Positions 9,969-20,055 of a stretch of 64,000 nucleotides of DNA are shown piece after piece. The stretch lies in NCBI RefSeq assembly GCF_000187265.1, contig NZ_GL698429.1:1107532-1171531 (forward strand), written 5' to 3'. The notes under the pieces were generated by a model. That model had not been told where the DNA came from and searched no databases. It worked only from the letters and a program-made list of their open reading frames with translations. The position numbers were made by a program, and so were the translations under genes. This DNA is from Streptococcus equinus ATCC 9812 (GTDB taxonomy: Bacteria; Bacillota; Bacilli; Lactobacillales; Streptococcaceae). The number at the start of each line of letters is the position of its first letter. The first letter of the stretch is position 1.

Positions 9969-9997
9969 ATTATACAAAATTCCAAAAGATATATCAA
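9969..9997 (-). promoter_or_regulatory. scrK promoter
   Basis: TTGATA (9992-9997), 17-bp spacer, TATAAT (9969-9974) on the minus strand. An imperfect dyad AAGCGTTTTTATGCTT sits directly upstream and resembles a LacI-family (ScrR or CcpA) site. Confidence 0.75.
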
Positions 9998-10044
9998 GCA
10001 TAAAAACGCTTAAATTGCTTTATTTACAAGGTTTTGACTCCATT

Positions 10045-10070
10045 TAAAAAGAGGTGCCAAAACACCTCTT
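10045..10070 (-). terminator. scrA terminator
   Basis: AAGAGGTG/CACCTCTT perfect 8-bp stem with a T run on the minus strand, downstream of scrA. Confidence 0.8.
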
Positions 10071-10087
10071 AAAATATACATATATAC

Positions 10088-12046
10088 TTATTTAAGTTCA
10101 AGTAACGCAGCACCTTCAGAAACTTTTCCTTGAGCAACTGGAGTTACTTCAGAGTAATTTGCAGTATTTGTAACAATAATCATTGTTGTATCATCAAGAC
10201 CTGATTGTGCGATAGCTGAGCTATCAAATGTCCCAAGAACGTCACCTTTTTTAACTTTTTGGTTAGCAGCAACTTTTTGTTCGAAACCTTTACCTGCCAT
10301 TGATACAGTATCAATACCGATGTGGATAAGGATTTCTGCACCGTTGTCAGATTTCAAACCATAAGCATGACCAGTTTCAAATGCAAGTTGAACAGTACCA
10401 TCAACTGGTGAGTAAATTGTGTTACCTTCAGGCTTTACAGCGATACCTTTACCCATAGCTCCTGATGAAAAGACTGGGTCATTTACTGATGAAAGTTCTA
10501 CAACTTGACCTGCAAGTGGGCTAACAACAGTTTCTTCAGAAACACCTGCTTGTGAAAGAGCTGATACTTCTTTAGCAACTTCTTTGCCATCTTTAACAGC
10601 GTGTTCGTCTGATTCGACTTGAGCTTTAACAGCATCTGCTGCTTCAGCCGCAAAGACACCTGCTGCTTTTGTTTTTCCGTAGCAGTATGTAAGTGCAAAT
10701 GCAACAGCGAAGCTAATTAATTCACATACAACGTAGAATGGGATTGAAGAAGCGTTGATTGAAAGGAATCCAAGGAAACCTGCTGAACCAAGTGAAACAG
10801 AAACTACTTTAACCAAACCTGCAACTGCTGCTGCAACTCCTGAACCAATCAAAGCACAGAAGAATGGGAAACGGTATTTCAAGTTAACACCGAACAAAGC
10901 TGGTTCTGTAATACCAAGAAGTGCTGATACACCTGCTGAAGATGTAAGACTCTTAGTTTTAGAGCTTTTAGTCAAGAACCAAATTGCAAATGTTGCTGCA
11001 CCTTGTGCAACGTTAGCCATTGAAGCAACTACGAAGATGAAGTCACCATAACCAACACCTTTTGTCCATGCTGACAACAATTGTGTTTCAATAGCTGGGA
11101 ATGATTGGTGAAGACCAGTCATAACGATTAGTGAATAAGTACCACCAAAGATACCCATTCCGATAAAGCCTGTTGTGTTATACAACCAAACAATAATATC
11201 AGTAATAGCGTTAGAAACGACCATCATTGCTGGACCAATGACTGTAAATGTCAAGAATCCTGTAATCATTACTGACAACAATGGTGTGAATGTAAAGTCA
11301 ACTGATGATGGAAGTTTTTTGTGGAAGAATTTTTCCAATACAGATAGCAACCAAACAGCAGCCAATACTGGGATAACTTGGTAAGCGTAGTTTGTTTGTG
11401 CAACATGGTAACCAAAGATATTCCAGAATTCAGAAGCACCACCAAGATCTGGTGTTGTCATAATCATACCAATAGCAGCACCCAAGAATTGGTTAGCTCC
11501 GAAACGTTTAGCAGCTGAGATACCTACTAAAATTGGCAAGAACATGAATGGTGCAGCTGACATCAATTGAATCATTGCAGAAATACCATCAATAGCTGGG
11601 TACATTTCTTCAATTGATTTAGGGCCGAATAATCCTTCAGCTGTCAAGAAGTTACGTAATGCCATCAAAAGACCACCTGCAACAAGCGCAGGAATAATTG
11701 GTACGAAGATATCTGATAGCAATTTAATCAACGCCATGATTGGGTTGAATTTTTTACCACTACTTGCAATTTGTTTCAAGTCATCAGTGGAAACTTCTGA
11801 AAGTCCAGTTTCTTTGATTAATTCATCATAAACAAAGTTAACATCACCTGCACCGATGATTACTTGATATTGACCATCAATTTTAAAAGTACCTTTTACA
11901 TCTGGATTGTTATCCAAAGCTGCTTGGTCAACTTTTGTATCATCCTTAAGTACGAGACGAAGACGTGTCGCACAGTGTGCTGCTGCAACAAGATTGTCTT
12001 TTCCGACTGCCTTAACGACGTCAGATGCTACCTTACCATAATCCAT
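10088..12046 (-). CDS. scrA: Sucrose-specific PTS transporter, EIIBCA
   Basis: This membrane permease imports sucrose and phosphorylates it to sucrose-6-phosphate. The start [11 protein letters not shown] at 12046 is chosen because AAAGGAG lies 8 nt upstream. The 652-residue protein is ordered EIIB (phosphorylated cysteine in [15 protein letters not shown] near residue 26), the multi-spanning EIIC domain (about 105-460) and EIIA (about 500-650, active histidine in [13 protein letters not shown]). The adjacent divergent scrB-scrR operon and fructokinase gene support sucrose as substrate. Confidence 0.95.
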   Translation of the reverse strand: MDYGKVASDVVKAVGKDNLVAAAHCATRLRLVLKDDTKVDQAALDNNPDVKGTFKIDGQYQVIIGAGDVNFVYDELIKETGLSEVSTDDLKQIASSGKKFNPIMALIKLLSDIFVPIIPALVAGGLLMALRNFLTAEGLFGPKSIEEMYPAIDGISAMIQLMSAAPFMFLPILVGISAAKRFGANQFLGAAIGMIMTTPDLGGASEFWNIFGYHVAQTNYAYQVIPVLAAVWLLSVLEKFFHKKLPSSVDFTFTPLLSVMITGFLTFTVIGPAMMVVSNAITDIIVWLYNTTGFIGMGIFGGTYSLIVMTGLHQSFPAIETQLLSAWTKGVGYGDFIFVVASMANVAQGAATFAIWFLTKSSKTKSLTSSAGVSALLGITEPALFGVNLKYRFPFFCALIGSGVAAAVAGLVKVVSVSLGSAGFLGFLSINASSIPFYVVCELISFAVAFALTYCYGKTKAAGVFAAEAADAVKAQVESDEHAVKDGKEVAKEVSALSQAGVSEETVVSPLAGQVVELSSVNDPVFSSGAMGKGIAVKPEGNTIYSPVDGTVQLAFETGHAYGLKSDNGAEILIHIGIDTVSMAGKGFEQKVAANQKVKKGDVLGTFDSSAIAQSGLDDTTMIIVTNTANYSEVTPVAQGKVSEGAALLELK

Positions 12047-12085
12047 TACAGTAACTCCTTTATAAAAAAATTTGTGAACCATTTT

Positions 12086-12202
12086 TGTAAGCGTTTCACT
12101 TAACTACATTTACATTTTATCATAAAAACGTTTTATGTCAAGCGTTTATCATATTTTTTTCTTTTTGGACGAAAACGATTGATTTTTAGGGCGAAAACGT
12201 TT
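12086..12202. promoter_or_regulatory. ScrR/CcpA-type operators in the scrA-scrB divergent region
   Basis: Several LacI-family half-site pairs with a central CG are visible: GTAAGCGTTTCACTTA near 12087, the palindrome AAAACGTTTT near 12126, AAGCGTTTATC near 12140, GAAAACGATTG near 12171 and GAAAACGTTTAC near 12193. Two of them fall in the spacers of the scrA and scrB promoters, which would block polymerase when bound. ScrR (13684-14646) is the obvious ligand; CcpA could share sites. Confidence 0.65.
12114..12141 (-). promoter_or_regulatory. scrA promoter
   Basis: TTGACA (12136-12141), a 16-bp spacer holding the AAAACGTTTT operator, and TAAAAT (12114-12119) on the minus strand. Confidence 0.75.
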
Positions 12203-12207
12203 ACTAT
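12179..12207 (+). promoter_or_regulatory. scrB promoter
   Basis: TTGATT (12179-12184), 17-bp spacer containing GAAAACGTT, and TACTAT (12202-12207), about 35 nt before scrB. The -10 is imperfect. Confidence 0.55.
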
Positions 12208-12242
12208 ATTACTATAGATAGTATTTACAAAGGAGAAAAAAT

Positions 12243-13682
12243 ATGGATTTACCAAAAGAAGTGCGTTACCGTCCTTATGAGAATTGGAGCACCGAAGAAT
12301 TGGCAAAAATTAACAACAATGTCAAAAAATCTCCTTGGCATGTTAGTTACCACATCGAACCAAAATCAGGGCTTTTAAATGACCCTAACGGTTTTTCATT
12401 CTTTAATGGAAAATACACATTGTTCTACCAAAACTGGCCATTTGCTGCTGCTCATGGACTGAAACAATGGGTTCACACTGAATCTGAAGACTTAGTTCAC
12501 TTCCATGAAACAAACGTAGAACTTCGTCCAGATACTAAAAACGATAGCCACGGTGCTTATTCTGGTTCAGCATACGAAATCGACGGCAAACTCTTCCTAT
12601 TCTATACAGGAAATGTCCGCGATGAAAATTGGGTACGTGACCCACTTCAAATCGGCGCATGGATGGACAAAGACCGTAATATTACTAAGATTGAGAACGT
12701 TCTTATACACCAACCCAAAGACGTTACAGAACACTTCCGTGACCCACAAATCTTCAACTACAAAGGTCAATTCTACGCAATCGTAGGCGCTCAAAACCTT
12801 GACGAATCAGGCTTCGTGAAACTTTACAAAGCTGTTAACAACAACGTCGAAAATTGGGAAGAAGTTGGAAATCTTGACTTTGATAACAGTGGTTCAGAGT
12901 ACATGATTGAGTGTCCAAACCTTGTTTTTGTTGATGATAAACCAGTTCTTATCTACTGCCCACAAGGACTTGATAAAGCTGAACTTGATTATTGCAACAT
13001 TTACCCAAATACCTACAAAGTATGTCAATCGTTTGACACAGAAAATGCAAAACTAGTCGGAGCTTCTGACATTCAAAATCTTGATTACGGTTTTGAAGCC
13101 TATGCGACTCAAGCATTCAACGCTCCTGACGGACGTGCGCTTGCTGTTAGCTGGATTGGACTTCCTGACATCGACTATCCAACTGACCAATACGATTACC
13201 AAGGTGCCCTTAGTCTTGTTAAAGAACTTTCTATTAAAGATGGTAAACTTTATCAATACCCAGTTGAAGCAATCACTTCTCTTCGTGATTCTTCTGAAAC
13301 TTTCACTGACAAAGCACAAACAAACAATACTTATGAGTTAGAGTTAACTTTCCCTATAAATCAAAAATCAGAACTTCTGCTTTTTGCTGACGACAAAGGA
13401 AATGGACTCAGCTTGACTGTAGATACTAAAGACGGTAAAATTATCCTTGACCGCAGTAAAGCCGGTGTTCAATACGCTACAAAATTTGGTACTACTCGAG
13501 AATGTACAATCGATACAAAAGAGACAACAGCCAATATTTTTGTAGATAATTCGATCATTGAAATCTTTATCAATAAAGGAGAAAAAGTATTTACTAGCCG
13601 TATCTTCCCAGAAGCTGGTCAAAATGGAATTACACTTAAATCTGGAGACGTCACTGGTACATACTTTGATTTAAAATACTAA
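12243..13682 (+). CDS. scrB: Sucrose-6-phosphate hydrolase (GH32)
   Basis: ScrB cleaves sucrose-6-phosphate into glucose-6-phosphate and fructose. The 479 residues fit the family. The GH32 catalytic triad is visible: nucleophile Asp in LLNDPNG (about residue 47), transition-state Asp in HFRDPQIF (about 167) and acid/base Glu in YMIECPNLV (about 224). The C-terminal part is the beta-sandwich domain. An AGGAGAA site precedes the ATG. scrR starts 1 nt after its stop, so the two are coupled. Confidence 0.96.
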   Translation: MDLPKEVRYRPYENWSTEELAKINNNVKKSPWHVSYHIEPKSGLLNDPNGFSFFNGKYTLFYQNWPFAAAHGLKQWVHTESEDLVHFHETNVELRPDTKNDSHGAYSGSAYEIDGKLFLFYTGNVRDENWVRDPLQIGAWMDKDRNITKIENVLIHQPKDVTEHFRDPQIFNYKGQFYAIVGAQNLDESGFVKLYKAVNNNVENWEEVGNLDFDNSGSEYMIECPNLVFVDDKPVLIYCPQGLDKAELDYCNIYPNTYKVCQSFDTENAKLVGASDIQNLDYGFEAYATQAFNAPDGRALAVSWIGLPDIDYPTDQYDYQGALSLVKELSIKDGKLYQYPVEAITSLRDSSETFTDKAQTNNTYELELTFPINQKSELLLFADDKGNGLSLTVDTKDGKIILDRSKAGVQYATKFGTTRECTIDTKETTANIFVDNSIIEIFINKGEKVFTSRIFPEAGQNGITLKSGDVTGTYFDLKY

Positions 13683-13683
13683 T

Positions 13684-14646
13684 ATGGTAGCAAAATTAAC
13701 TGACGTTGCTGAACTTGCTGGGGTAAGCCCAACAACCGTTTCACGCGTTATCAACAACAAAGGTTATTTGTCAGAGAAGACAAAACAAAAAGTCCAAGAG
13801 GCCATGAGAACTTTGGGATATAAACCAAACAACCTCGCCCGTGGACTCCAAGGAAAATCAGCCCAACTTATCGGCTTAATCTTCCCTAATATTAGCAATA
13901 TCTTTTATTCTGAGTTAATTGAATATCTTGAAATCGAGTTATTCAAACATGGTTATAAAACGATTATCTGCAACAGCGAAAATGACCCAGCCAAAGAACG
14001 TGAATACATTGAAATGCTTGAAGCTAACCAAGTTGACGGCATCATTTCATCTAGTCACAACCTTGGTATCGATGATTACGAGCGCGTCAGTGCACCAATT
14101 ATTGCTTTCGATAGGAACCTAGCTCCAAACGTCCCTATCGTTGCTTCAGACAACTTTGAAGGTGGAAAACTGGCTGCTCGCACGCTTCAAAAAAATGGTT
14201 GCGAAAACATCATCATGATTACAGGGCACGATAATACTGACTCACCAACCGAATTACGTGCACTTGGATTTTCATTCCAAATTCCTCACGGAGAAATCTT
14301 TAAAGTTCCTAACAACTTATCCACAATTCGACGTGAAATGGAAATTAAATCAATCCTCGCAAGCAATCGTCCAGACGGGATATTTGTTTCAGATGATTTA
14401 ACAGCCATTTTGACAATGAAAATCGCTAAACAGCTAGATATGAACATCCCTGATGATTTGAAAATCATTGGTTATGATGGCACATCATTCATTGAAAGTT
14501 ACTTCCCATATCTGACTACTATCCGTCAACCAATCGATGAAATCGCAAGTCTACTTGTCGATATTCTCCTAAAACGCATCAAAGGTGAAAAAACAAATAA
14601 AGACTACATTTTACCTATCTCATTGATTCCTGGGGGAAGCATTTAA
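13684..14646 (+). CDS. scrR: Sucrose operon repressor, LacI family
   Basis: The 320-residue protein has an N-terminal LacI helix-turn-helix (KLTDVAELAGVSPTTVSRVINNKGYLSEKT) and hinge (LGYKPNNLARGLQGKSAQLIG), then a periplasmic-binding-like effector domain. It represses the divergent scr genes until sugar (probably fructose or its phosphate) binds. It starts 1 nt after scrB, implying translational coupling, and ends at a terminator. Confidence 0.93.
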   Translation: MVAKLTDVAELAGVSPTTVSRVINNKGYLSEKTKQKVQEAMRTLGYKPNNLARGLQGKSAQLIGLIFPNISNIFYSELIEYLEIELFKHGYKTIICNSENDPAKEREYIEMLEANQVDGIISSSHNLGIDDYERVSAPIIAFDRNLAPNVPIVASDNFEGGKLAARTLQKNGCENIIMITGHDNTDSPTELRALGFSFQIPHGEIFKVPNNLSTIRREMEIKSILASNRPDGIFVSDDLTAILTMKIAKQLDMNIPDDLKIIGYDGTSFIESYFPYLTTIRQPIDEIASLLVDILLKRIKGEKTNKDYILPISLIPGGSI

Positions 14647-14648
14647 AA

Positions 14649-14674
14649 AGAACAGGCTAAGCCTGTTCTTTTAT
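14649..14674 (+). terminator. scrBR terminator
   Basis: AAGAACAGGC with GCCTGTTCTT forms a perfect stem followed by TTTT on the plus strand, directly after scrR. Confidence 0.85.
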
Positions 14675-14701
14675 ATTACACTTTTTACTTATCCACACAA
14701 C

Positions 14702-14732
14702 AAAAAAGAGATGTATATAGCATCTCTTTTTT
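14702..14732 (-). terminator. nusB terminator
   Basis: AAAAGAGATG/CATCTCTTTT stem with a T run on the minus strand, immediately after the nusB stop. Confidence 0.85.
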
Positions 14733-14733
14733 A

Positions 14734-15162
14734 TTATTCAATAACAAACTGACTCAATAAACCATTAACGAATTTTGCTGATGTTTCGTCTGAATATTTC
14801 TTAGCGATTTCAATGATTTCATTGACCGCAACACGACCTGGTGTTTCTTCGAAATATCTTACTTCGTAAAGACCTAAACGAAGTAAAGATTTATCAGTCA
14901 ACGTTAAACGTTCTAGTGACCATCCTGCTTTTAAGTGAGCTTCAATTTGTTGGTCAAGTTCTGCTTGCATGTCGCAAACACCCTTAACAAGATTAAGAAG
15001 AAAGACTGGAACTTGAACATCTTCATCTTCTTCGATTGTCTTATCGTAAGTATATGCAAATTCAGCAGCCGCTAAGTATTCTCTATCAAATTCTAGGCTA
15101 AAGAGCGCTTGGAATGCACGCTCACGTAGGTCACGTCTTGAATTTGTAAAATTATTAGTCAT
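14734..15162 (-). CDS. nusB: Transcription antitermination factor NusB
   Basis: NusB with NusE (S10) binds boxA RNA and promotes antitermination of rRNA operons. The 142-residue all-helical protein starts at [25 protein letters not shown] (15162) and contains the family block [18 protein letters not shown] and [26 protein letters not shown]. Its start overlaps the stop of the upstream Asp23-family gene by 8 nt, so it is translationally coupled. Confidence 0.95.
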   Translation of the reverse strand: MTNNFTNSRRDLRERAFQALFSLEFDREYLAAAEFAYTYDKTIEEDEDVQVPVFLLNLVKGVCDMQAELDQQIEAHLKAGWSLERLTLTDKSLLRLGLYEVRYFEETPGRVAVNEIIEIAKKYSDETSAKFVNGLLSQFVIE

Positions 15163-15544
15163 CCAAGAAATCCTCGTCAAACAATGCTTTCAAATCAGGT
15201 TTTGGCGTTTTCTCAGGAACGATTCCTTCAACGTGGATATTTACAGATGAAATAGTCACTTCTGCCATATCGTAAACCGCAGCTTTAACAGCTTGTTGAA
15301 TTGCGATTGAAACAGCAGGAACGTTGACACCGTATTGAAGATAAACATAGATATCAGCGTTAACTGTTCCGTCTTCTTCAGTGTGAAGATATACACCTTT
15401 ACCTAAAACTGTTTTGCTGAAGCTGTCTGCCATGGCTTTGTTACGAAGTGAATGAACACCATCGACTTTCGCTGCAGCGATACCTGTGATAACTTCTAGC
15501 ACTCGTGGTGAAATAACAATATCACCGATATTTTCAGTTGTCAT
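15155..15544 (-). CDS. Asp23/Gls24 family envelope stress response protein
   Basis: The 129-residue protein starts at [24 protein letters not shown] and belongs to the Asp23 (YloU/DUF322) family of small membrane-peripheral proteins linked to envelope stress. The DGVHSLRNK and [19 protein letters not shown] blocks are typical. It sits between efp and nusB, its usual place in streptococci. No membrane segment is present, so it probably acts through a partner. Confidence 0.9.
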   Translation of the reverse strand: MTTENIGDIVISPRVLEVITGIAAAKVDGVHSLRNKAMADSFSKTVLGKGVYLHTEEDGTVNADIYVYLQYGVNVPAVSIAIQQAVKAAVYDMAEVTISSVNIHVEGIVPEKTPKPDLKALFDEDFLDD

Positions 15545-15584
15545 AAGCATTCCCTTTCTAATTAATTTTAAGGATTAAAAGTAA

Positions 15585-15603
15585 AGAGAGCGGTGCCCTC
15601 TCT
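15585..15603 (-). terminator. Weak terminator or attenuator between efp and the Asp23-family gene
   Basis: AGAGAG/CTCTCT stem followed by an interrupted T run on the minus strand. It probably reduces read-through from efp. Confidence 0.4.
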
Positions 15604-15622
15604 ACCCCCTCTAATGGCAAGC

Positions 15623-16183
15623 TTAGGCACGTGATACGTAAGTACCTTCTTGCGTATTGATTACCAATTTTTGACCGATTTCGATGAAGTCTGGTACGTT
15701 AACAACAAGACCTGTTTCAAGAGTTGCAGGTTTACCAGAACCAGTAACTGTAGCACCTTTGATTGATGGTTGAGTGTCAGTAACTGTCAATTCAACTGTT
15801 GTTGGAACAGTAACACCGATAACTTCAGTTCCGTAGAATTGGATTTTAACTTCTGAGTTTTCAAGGATATAAAGCAATTCTTGTTCTACGTTAGCAACTG
15901 GGATTTCGTATTGTTCGTAGCTTTCAGTGTCCATGAAGTATGCTGTGTCATCCATTTTGTAAAGGTATTGTGCAGCACGTGTTTCAATGATAGCTTGTTC
16001 GAATTTTTCTTCTGGACGGTAAGTTGTATCAAAAGTTGAACCAGAACGTACGTCACGGAGTTTCATACGCATAACTGTGTTACCTTTACCTGGTTTGTGG
16101 TGGCTTGCTTCGAGAACTTTGATGAGTTTTCCATCATCTGTTACGAAAGTCATACCTGCTCTAAGCTTACTTGCTTCAATCAT
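15623..16183 (-). CDS. efp: Elongation factor P
   Basis: EF-P binds between the P and E sites of the ribosome and relieves stalling at polyproline stretches. The 186-residue length and three-domain layout are standard: an N-terminal KOW-like domain ([35 protein letters not shown]) with the modification loop residue Lys in KPGKGN, then two OB-like domains. It is first in the efp-asp23-nusB run and has its own promoter. Confidence 0.97.
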   Translation of the reverse strand: MIEASKLRAGMTFVTDDGKLIKVLEASHHKPGKGNTVMRMKLRDVRSGSTFDTTYRPEEKFEQAIIETRAAQYLYKMDDTAYFMDTESYEQYEIPVANVEQELLYILENSEVKIQFYGTEVIGVTVPTTVELTVTDTQPSIKGATVTGSGKPATLETGLVVNVPDFIEIGQKLVINTQEGTYVSRA

Positions 16184-16218
16184 TTATTCATTACCTCTTA
16201 TAAATTATTTATCACTTC

Positions 16219-16247
16219 ATTCTACCATAAAATACGCTATGGCTCAA
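16219..16247 (-). promoter_or_regulatory. efp promoter
   Basis: TTGAGC (16242-16247), 17-bp spacer, TAGAAT (16219-16224) on the minus strand, about 35 nt before efp. Confidence 0.65.
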
Positions 16248-16366
16248 ATCTTTTTGGGTTTCAAAAGAATAACCCTCTCCTACTATTTTAGACTTCATTC
16301 TTAAAAAAATCCAATTTTGATACAATAAAACTCTAGAAATTTATTAAAAAGGGAGATTTACTGAAT

Positions 16367-16645
16367 ATGAAAGTGAAACTTGGTTTCAGCTGGACAACGC
16401 TATTCTTTTATTGCTTTGTGCCACTTTTTTCGTAAAGATTGGAAATGGCTTGACATTATGCTTGGAGCAATGATTTTAGGGGAATGCTCTCACTAAGTCT
16501 TAATGTTGATACTGGCATCGGCCTTGGCTTAAACATTGCTTTTGCTATTTTATACAACAACTTTTACATCAATGATTTGTTAAAAAAAGGTTGGACGCCA
16601 GCTTCCGAAATTGACGAAAAAATTCTAAAAGATAAATTGAACTAA
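16367..16645 (+). pseudogene. Frameshifted small membrane protein gene (HrgC/DUF2628-like)
   Basis: A promoter-like TGATACAAT (16318-16326) and an AGGGAGA ribosome site precede an ATG. The first frame reads MKVKLGFSWTTLFFYCFVPL and stops after 22 codons at a run of six T. The next frame continues RKDWKWLDIMLGAMILG, and a third gives NIAFAILYNNFYINDLLKKG to the stop at 16645. Read together these match the layout of small HrgC-like membrane proteins (GFSWTTFFF, FVPLFRKDWKW, NxxYIxDLLxKG). At least two frameshifts are needed, so the gene is broken. Confidence 0.75.
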
Positions 16646-16652
16646 AAAGACT

Positions 16653-16684
16653 AAAAGAGCACTTCTTTTGAGTGCTCTTTTTAT
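16653..16684. terminator. Bidirectional terminator
   Basis: AAAGAGCACT/AGTGCTCTTT stem with A and T runs on either side serves both the pseudogene and the convergent dCMP deaminase gene. Confidence 0.85.
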
Positions 16685-17148
16685 TAGTCATCAAAATCAT
16701 CCATGCCAAGTCTCACTTCTGGGACATCGTGTTGAACGCATTCGACACCTTTTTGTTTCATCAATTCGATAGCAAATGGATGCATGCGATAAGCTGTTTT
16801 GTAAGTAATCTTCTTAATCCCTGCCTGAAGAAGCGCTTTGGTACAGTTGATACACGGAAAATGTGTCACGTAAATCTCTGTGCCTTTGGTTGAAATGCCT
16901 TCCTTAGCACACTGGATAAGGGCATTCATTTCTGCGTGAACGGTACGGATACAATGACCATCTTCCATTTTATGTCCTGCTTCGCTACAGTTATCAGTTT
17001 CAGAAACACCACCATTGTAACCAGTGGCGATGATACGATTATCTTTAACCAAAACAGCTCCGACAAAGGCACGATTACAAGTTGAGCGTTTTGAAATCAA
17101 CTCCGCATTTGCCATAAAATAATCTTCCCAAGAAAGTCTATCAGTCAT
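16684..17148 (-). CDS. comEB: dCMP deaminase / ComE operon protein 2-like
   Basis: The 154-residue zinc enzyme deaminates dCMP to dUMP for thymidylate synthesis. The catalytic motifs HAEMNAL and the PCxxC block ([14 protein letters not shown]) are intact. It is named after the ComEB family but no comEA or comEC is present here, so a competence role is not implied. It overlaps the upstream membrane-protein gene by 8 nt. Confidence 0.93.
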   Translation of the reverse strand: MTDRLSWEDYFMANAELISKRSTCNRAFVGAVLVKDNRIIATGYNGGVSETDNCSEAGHKMEDGHCIRTVHAEMNALIQCAKEGISTKGTEIYVTHFPCINCTKALLQAGIKKITYKTAYRMHPFAIELMKQKGVECVQHDVPEVRLGMDDFDD

Positions 17149-17491
17149 TGATTTTCTCCTTTTCTACACGATTTTTAAGATAAATTATAATCAGCCCAAG
17201 CAGAGCAATTGCCATGCTGAAATACGAAGCAATTTTGTATATGCCACCTGTTGCTTCAATAAAAAATGTTAACCCAACAAGTCCAAGCGCAACATAATGA
17301 ACAATGCCATTAATGCCAAACTGACGTGATTGACTTAAGGCTGACAAGAAAAGAGCAAGAATGAATTCCAAAATGAAATAATTCTTACTGCTTCCCTGCA
17401 TTAAATCAATAACAAGCGTAAAAGAGAGCATCGCAGATAAAATCATCGCAAGGATAACTTGTAATTTATCTTTAATAGTCAGTGATTTCAT
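17141..17491 (-). CDS. Hypothetical four-helix membrane protein
   Basis: I do not recognise this 116-residue protein. The start [11 protein letters not shown] at 17491 has AGGAGAA 5 nt upstream; a longer version from 17512 would overlap pepQ. Four hydrophobic segments are visible (about residues 12-32, 38-55, 63-85, 88-108) with a basic C-terminal tail. It overlaps the dCMP deaminase start by 8 nt and follows pepQ by 10 nt, so the three genes form an operon. Confidence 0.75.
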   Translation of the reverse strand: MKSLTIKDKLQVILAMILSAMLSFTLVIDLMQGSSKNYFILEFILALFLSALSQSRQFGINGIVHYVALGLVGLTFFIEATGGIYKIASYFSMAIALLGLIIIYLKNRVEKEKIND

Positions 17492-17501
17492 AACATTTCT
17501 C

Positions 17502-18563
17502 CTACAAAACAATCAATTCTTTGGGTGTTACGGTTAAGACTTCACAACCATTTTCAGTGACGACAAGGTCGTCTTCAATACGAACACCGTATTTGTTATC
17601 AAGGTAAATTCCTGGTTCATCCGTAATAGTCATGCCAACTTCAACCAACTCATCTGAATTGCCAAAGAATGGAATTTCATGAATATCAAGCCCAATACCA
17701 TGACCAATTCCGTGTGTGAAGTGCTCACCATAACCAGCTTTTTCAATCACATCACGCGCCAACTTATCGTAATCACGGCGAGTCATTCCTGCCTTAACCG
17801 AATCAATAACCGCTTGATTAGCACGCAAAACCACATCATAAATCTCATGCTCCTCATCAGTCGTATCACCAATGTGAATCGTACGCGTCATATCGCTGAC
17901 GTAGTGATTGTAATAACATCCAAAATCAAGCGTCAAGGTTTCACCAGATTGGATGACTTTCTCACTGGCTACGCCGTGAGGCATGGCAGAGCGGTAACCT
18001 GATGCTGCAATAGTCTCAAAAGATACCCCAGATGCACCGTATTCACGCATACGAAAATCAAGAAAATTTGCCACTTGCAATTCTGTTGTCTGACCTGGTT
18101 TGATGAAATCAAGCATGTCAGCAAAAGCACGGTCGGAAATCGAGCAAGCCTTACGAATCGTTGCAATCTCAGAAGCATCTTTAATCATGCGCAATTCTTC
18201 CATGAAGTTCGTCATAGGTGCCAAGTCATACCCTGCAAATACACCTTGCAGCATTTGATAATAAGCAAAAGATACTTGGCTGTCAAAACCGATTTTACCC
18301 AAATTGTCAGATGCAATCACCTTAGCAATCTCAGAAAGAGCTTCTCTACTTTCGATGATATCAAATCCTTGAACCGTTTGCTTAGCAATCAAGGTATAAC
18401 GAGCATCTGTCACAAACAAACGGCGTGTTTTCGAAATAAAGACAGTCGCTGATGTTCCCCAAAATCCTGTCAAATAATAAACATTATTTTGACCAGTCAC
18501 CAAAAACGCATCTAATCCTTTTTCATCTAACTTTGCATCAAATCTTTTAAGTCTTGCAAGCAT
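17502..18563 (-). CDS. pepQ: Xaa-Pro dipeptidase (M24B)
   Basis: PepQ hydrolyses Xaa-Pro dipeptides in the cytoplasm. The 353-residue protein has a creatinase-like N-terminal domain and the pita-bread catalytic domain. The five metal ligands are visible in LDFGCYY, YVSDMTRTI, HGIGHGIGLDIHE, DEPGIYL and VRIEDDL. A promoter with extended -10 TGGTATAAT lies upstream near 18595. The downstream genes overlap or abut. Confidence 0.95.
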   Translation of the reverse strand: MLARLKRFDAKLDEKGLDAFLVTGQNNVYYLTGFWGTSATVFISKTRRLFVTDARYTLIAKQTVQGFDIIESREALSEIAKVIASDNLGKIGFDSQVSFAYYQMLQGVFAGYDLAPMTNFMEELRMIKDASEIATIRKACSISDRAFADMLDFIKPGQTTELQVANFLDFRMREYGASGVSFETIAASGYRSAMPHGVASEKVIQSGETLTLDFGCYYNHYVSDMTRTIHIGDTTDEEHEIYDVVLRANQAVIDSVKAGMTRRDYDKLARDVIEKAGYGEHFTHGIGHGIGLDIHEIPFFGNSDELVEVGMTITDEPGIYLDNKYGVRIEDDLVVTENGCEVLTVTPKELIVL

Positions 18564-18695
18564 GTCCCTCTCCCTCTCGCTTTTTTAAGATAATTATACC
18601 AGAAAATCCTTGATATAATCGCTTTTTTCACGTATTTTCACAAAATATTTAACTGGTAAAATAATTTCATCGCAAAAAAGAACCATCAGGTTCTT

Positions 18696-19951
18696 TTAAG
18701 TTATTGAAGTTACTTTTTTGATAAATAAAATGCTCAAAATGACAAGACTTAAGCCGTAAACAAAATAAAGTGTTTGGTAAGTTTAAAAACCTAAAACTTG
18801 AATCACCAATAAAATAGCAATGCTCATGATATTAACTAGAACTGTTAAGCTGACCACCCATTTTTCAGCATGGCCACTTTGTAAAACATTTTTGAACTTT
18901 CGTAAAGTGGTGTAGCTGCTATGACTAGCATAGTAAATGCCGTAAGTGCAATGATATTTGTATTGATTTGACTTGATAAGAATTCAGCAAAGATATTAGC
19001 ACAAAGCGTCACTATCACAGCAAATCCGAAACTCATTAGATAACTATTTCGATAAATCACGCGCATAAATGACTTATTTTCATGCTTTTGACTAGCCTGC
19101 AGCAAAAAGACAGAAACCGCACCAGCATACATATAAGCAGGTAAACGAACTATTGAAAATAGCTGACTAATCACTACATAGATAGAGAGAATTTCTAACC
19201 CCTGTCTTCCCATCAAAGCATCAAATGCCATGATAAAAAGAACACTCTCAAAAATTTCCTAAATGGTTAAAGGAATCCCAAAAAGAATTAACTCTTTTTT
19301 ACAAGTTGACTGAGATTTCAAAGCCTCAAAAATCACATCATGAACTAAATAAAAATAATCCAAAACCACTAAAAACAAAGAAGTTATAGCAGAAATCGCT
19401 GCGCCCTTCACTCCAAAAATTAGAACCAGATAGTAATTCATCACCACATCAAACAGCGAGCTAACAAGCCCAATCCAAAAAATCGGCTTGGTTTTCTTTC
19501 CAACTTTTAAAACATTTGTCAACAAAAATGTTAACAAGGTCAGAAGAATATACGGTGACATAATAACGAGATAAAGTGTTGATAAGTCAAGCAATTCTCC
19601 TGAAAATCCATAAAATAAACGTAAAAAAGATTTTCCAAAAGCTACACAGAGGACTAAAAAACCAGCACCTATCACCACATCAAGTAAGAAAGAGGACTTA
19701 AACAAATCTTTAAAACACTTCTTGTCATTTTCCGCAAAAACTTGCGCCCCTTTGATATTAAAGGATAAGCTAAAAGCGCCTAAAATCCCACCAAAGGCAA
19801 ATAAGAAATTTTGAATCACAGATATTCCAGAAAGTGCCACACTTGAGTCATTAACCGCAAAATGCAGTGACAATTGATTAATCAAAAGCTGTGCAATATT
19901 GGTCGCAATCAACGGAAAAACATACCGATTAACTTCTTTTGAATAAGACAT
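18696..19951 (-). pseudogene. MATE family multidrug efflux protein, disrupted
   Basis: Starting at MSYSKEVNRYVFPLIATN (19951, GGAGG 4 nt upstream) the frame encodes MATE-like membrane segments up to GIPLTI, where an in-frame TAG (19259-19261, probably a mutated glutamine codon) stops it. The same frame continues with EIFESVLFIMAFDALMG and further membrane segments to about 18860, where a frameshift is needed to reach KWVVSLTVLVNIMSIAILL; another stop follows before the last segment ends near 18696. At least three lesions make it non-functional. Confidence 0.85.
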
Positions 19952-20020
19952 AAATCCTCCAATAAATCTCGATAGCAGCAAAACAGCGTCGTTCCCCATA
20001 AATTGGCTCCATTATGACAC

Positions 20021-20055
20021 AAAAACCAGGCAAGATAACTTACCTGGGCTTTTTT
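20021..20055 (-). terminator. uvrA terminator
   Basis: CCAGGtAAG/CTTgCCTGG stem with TTTTT on the minus strand, starting at the uvrA stop codon. Confidence 0.8.
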
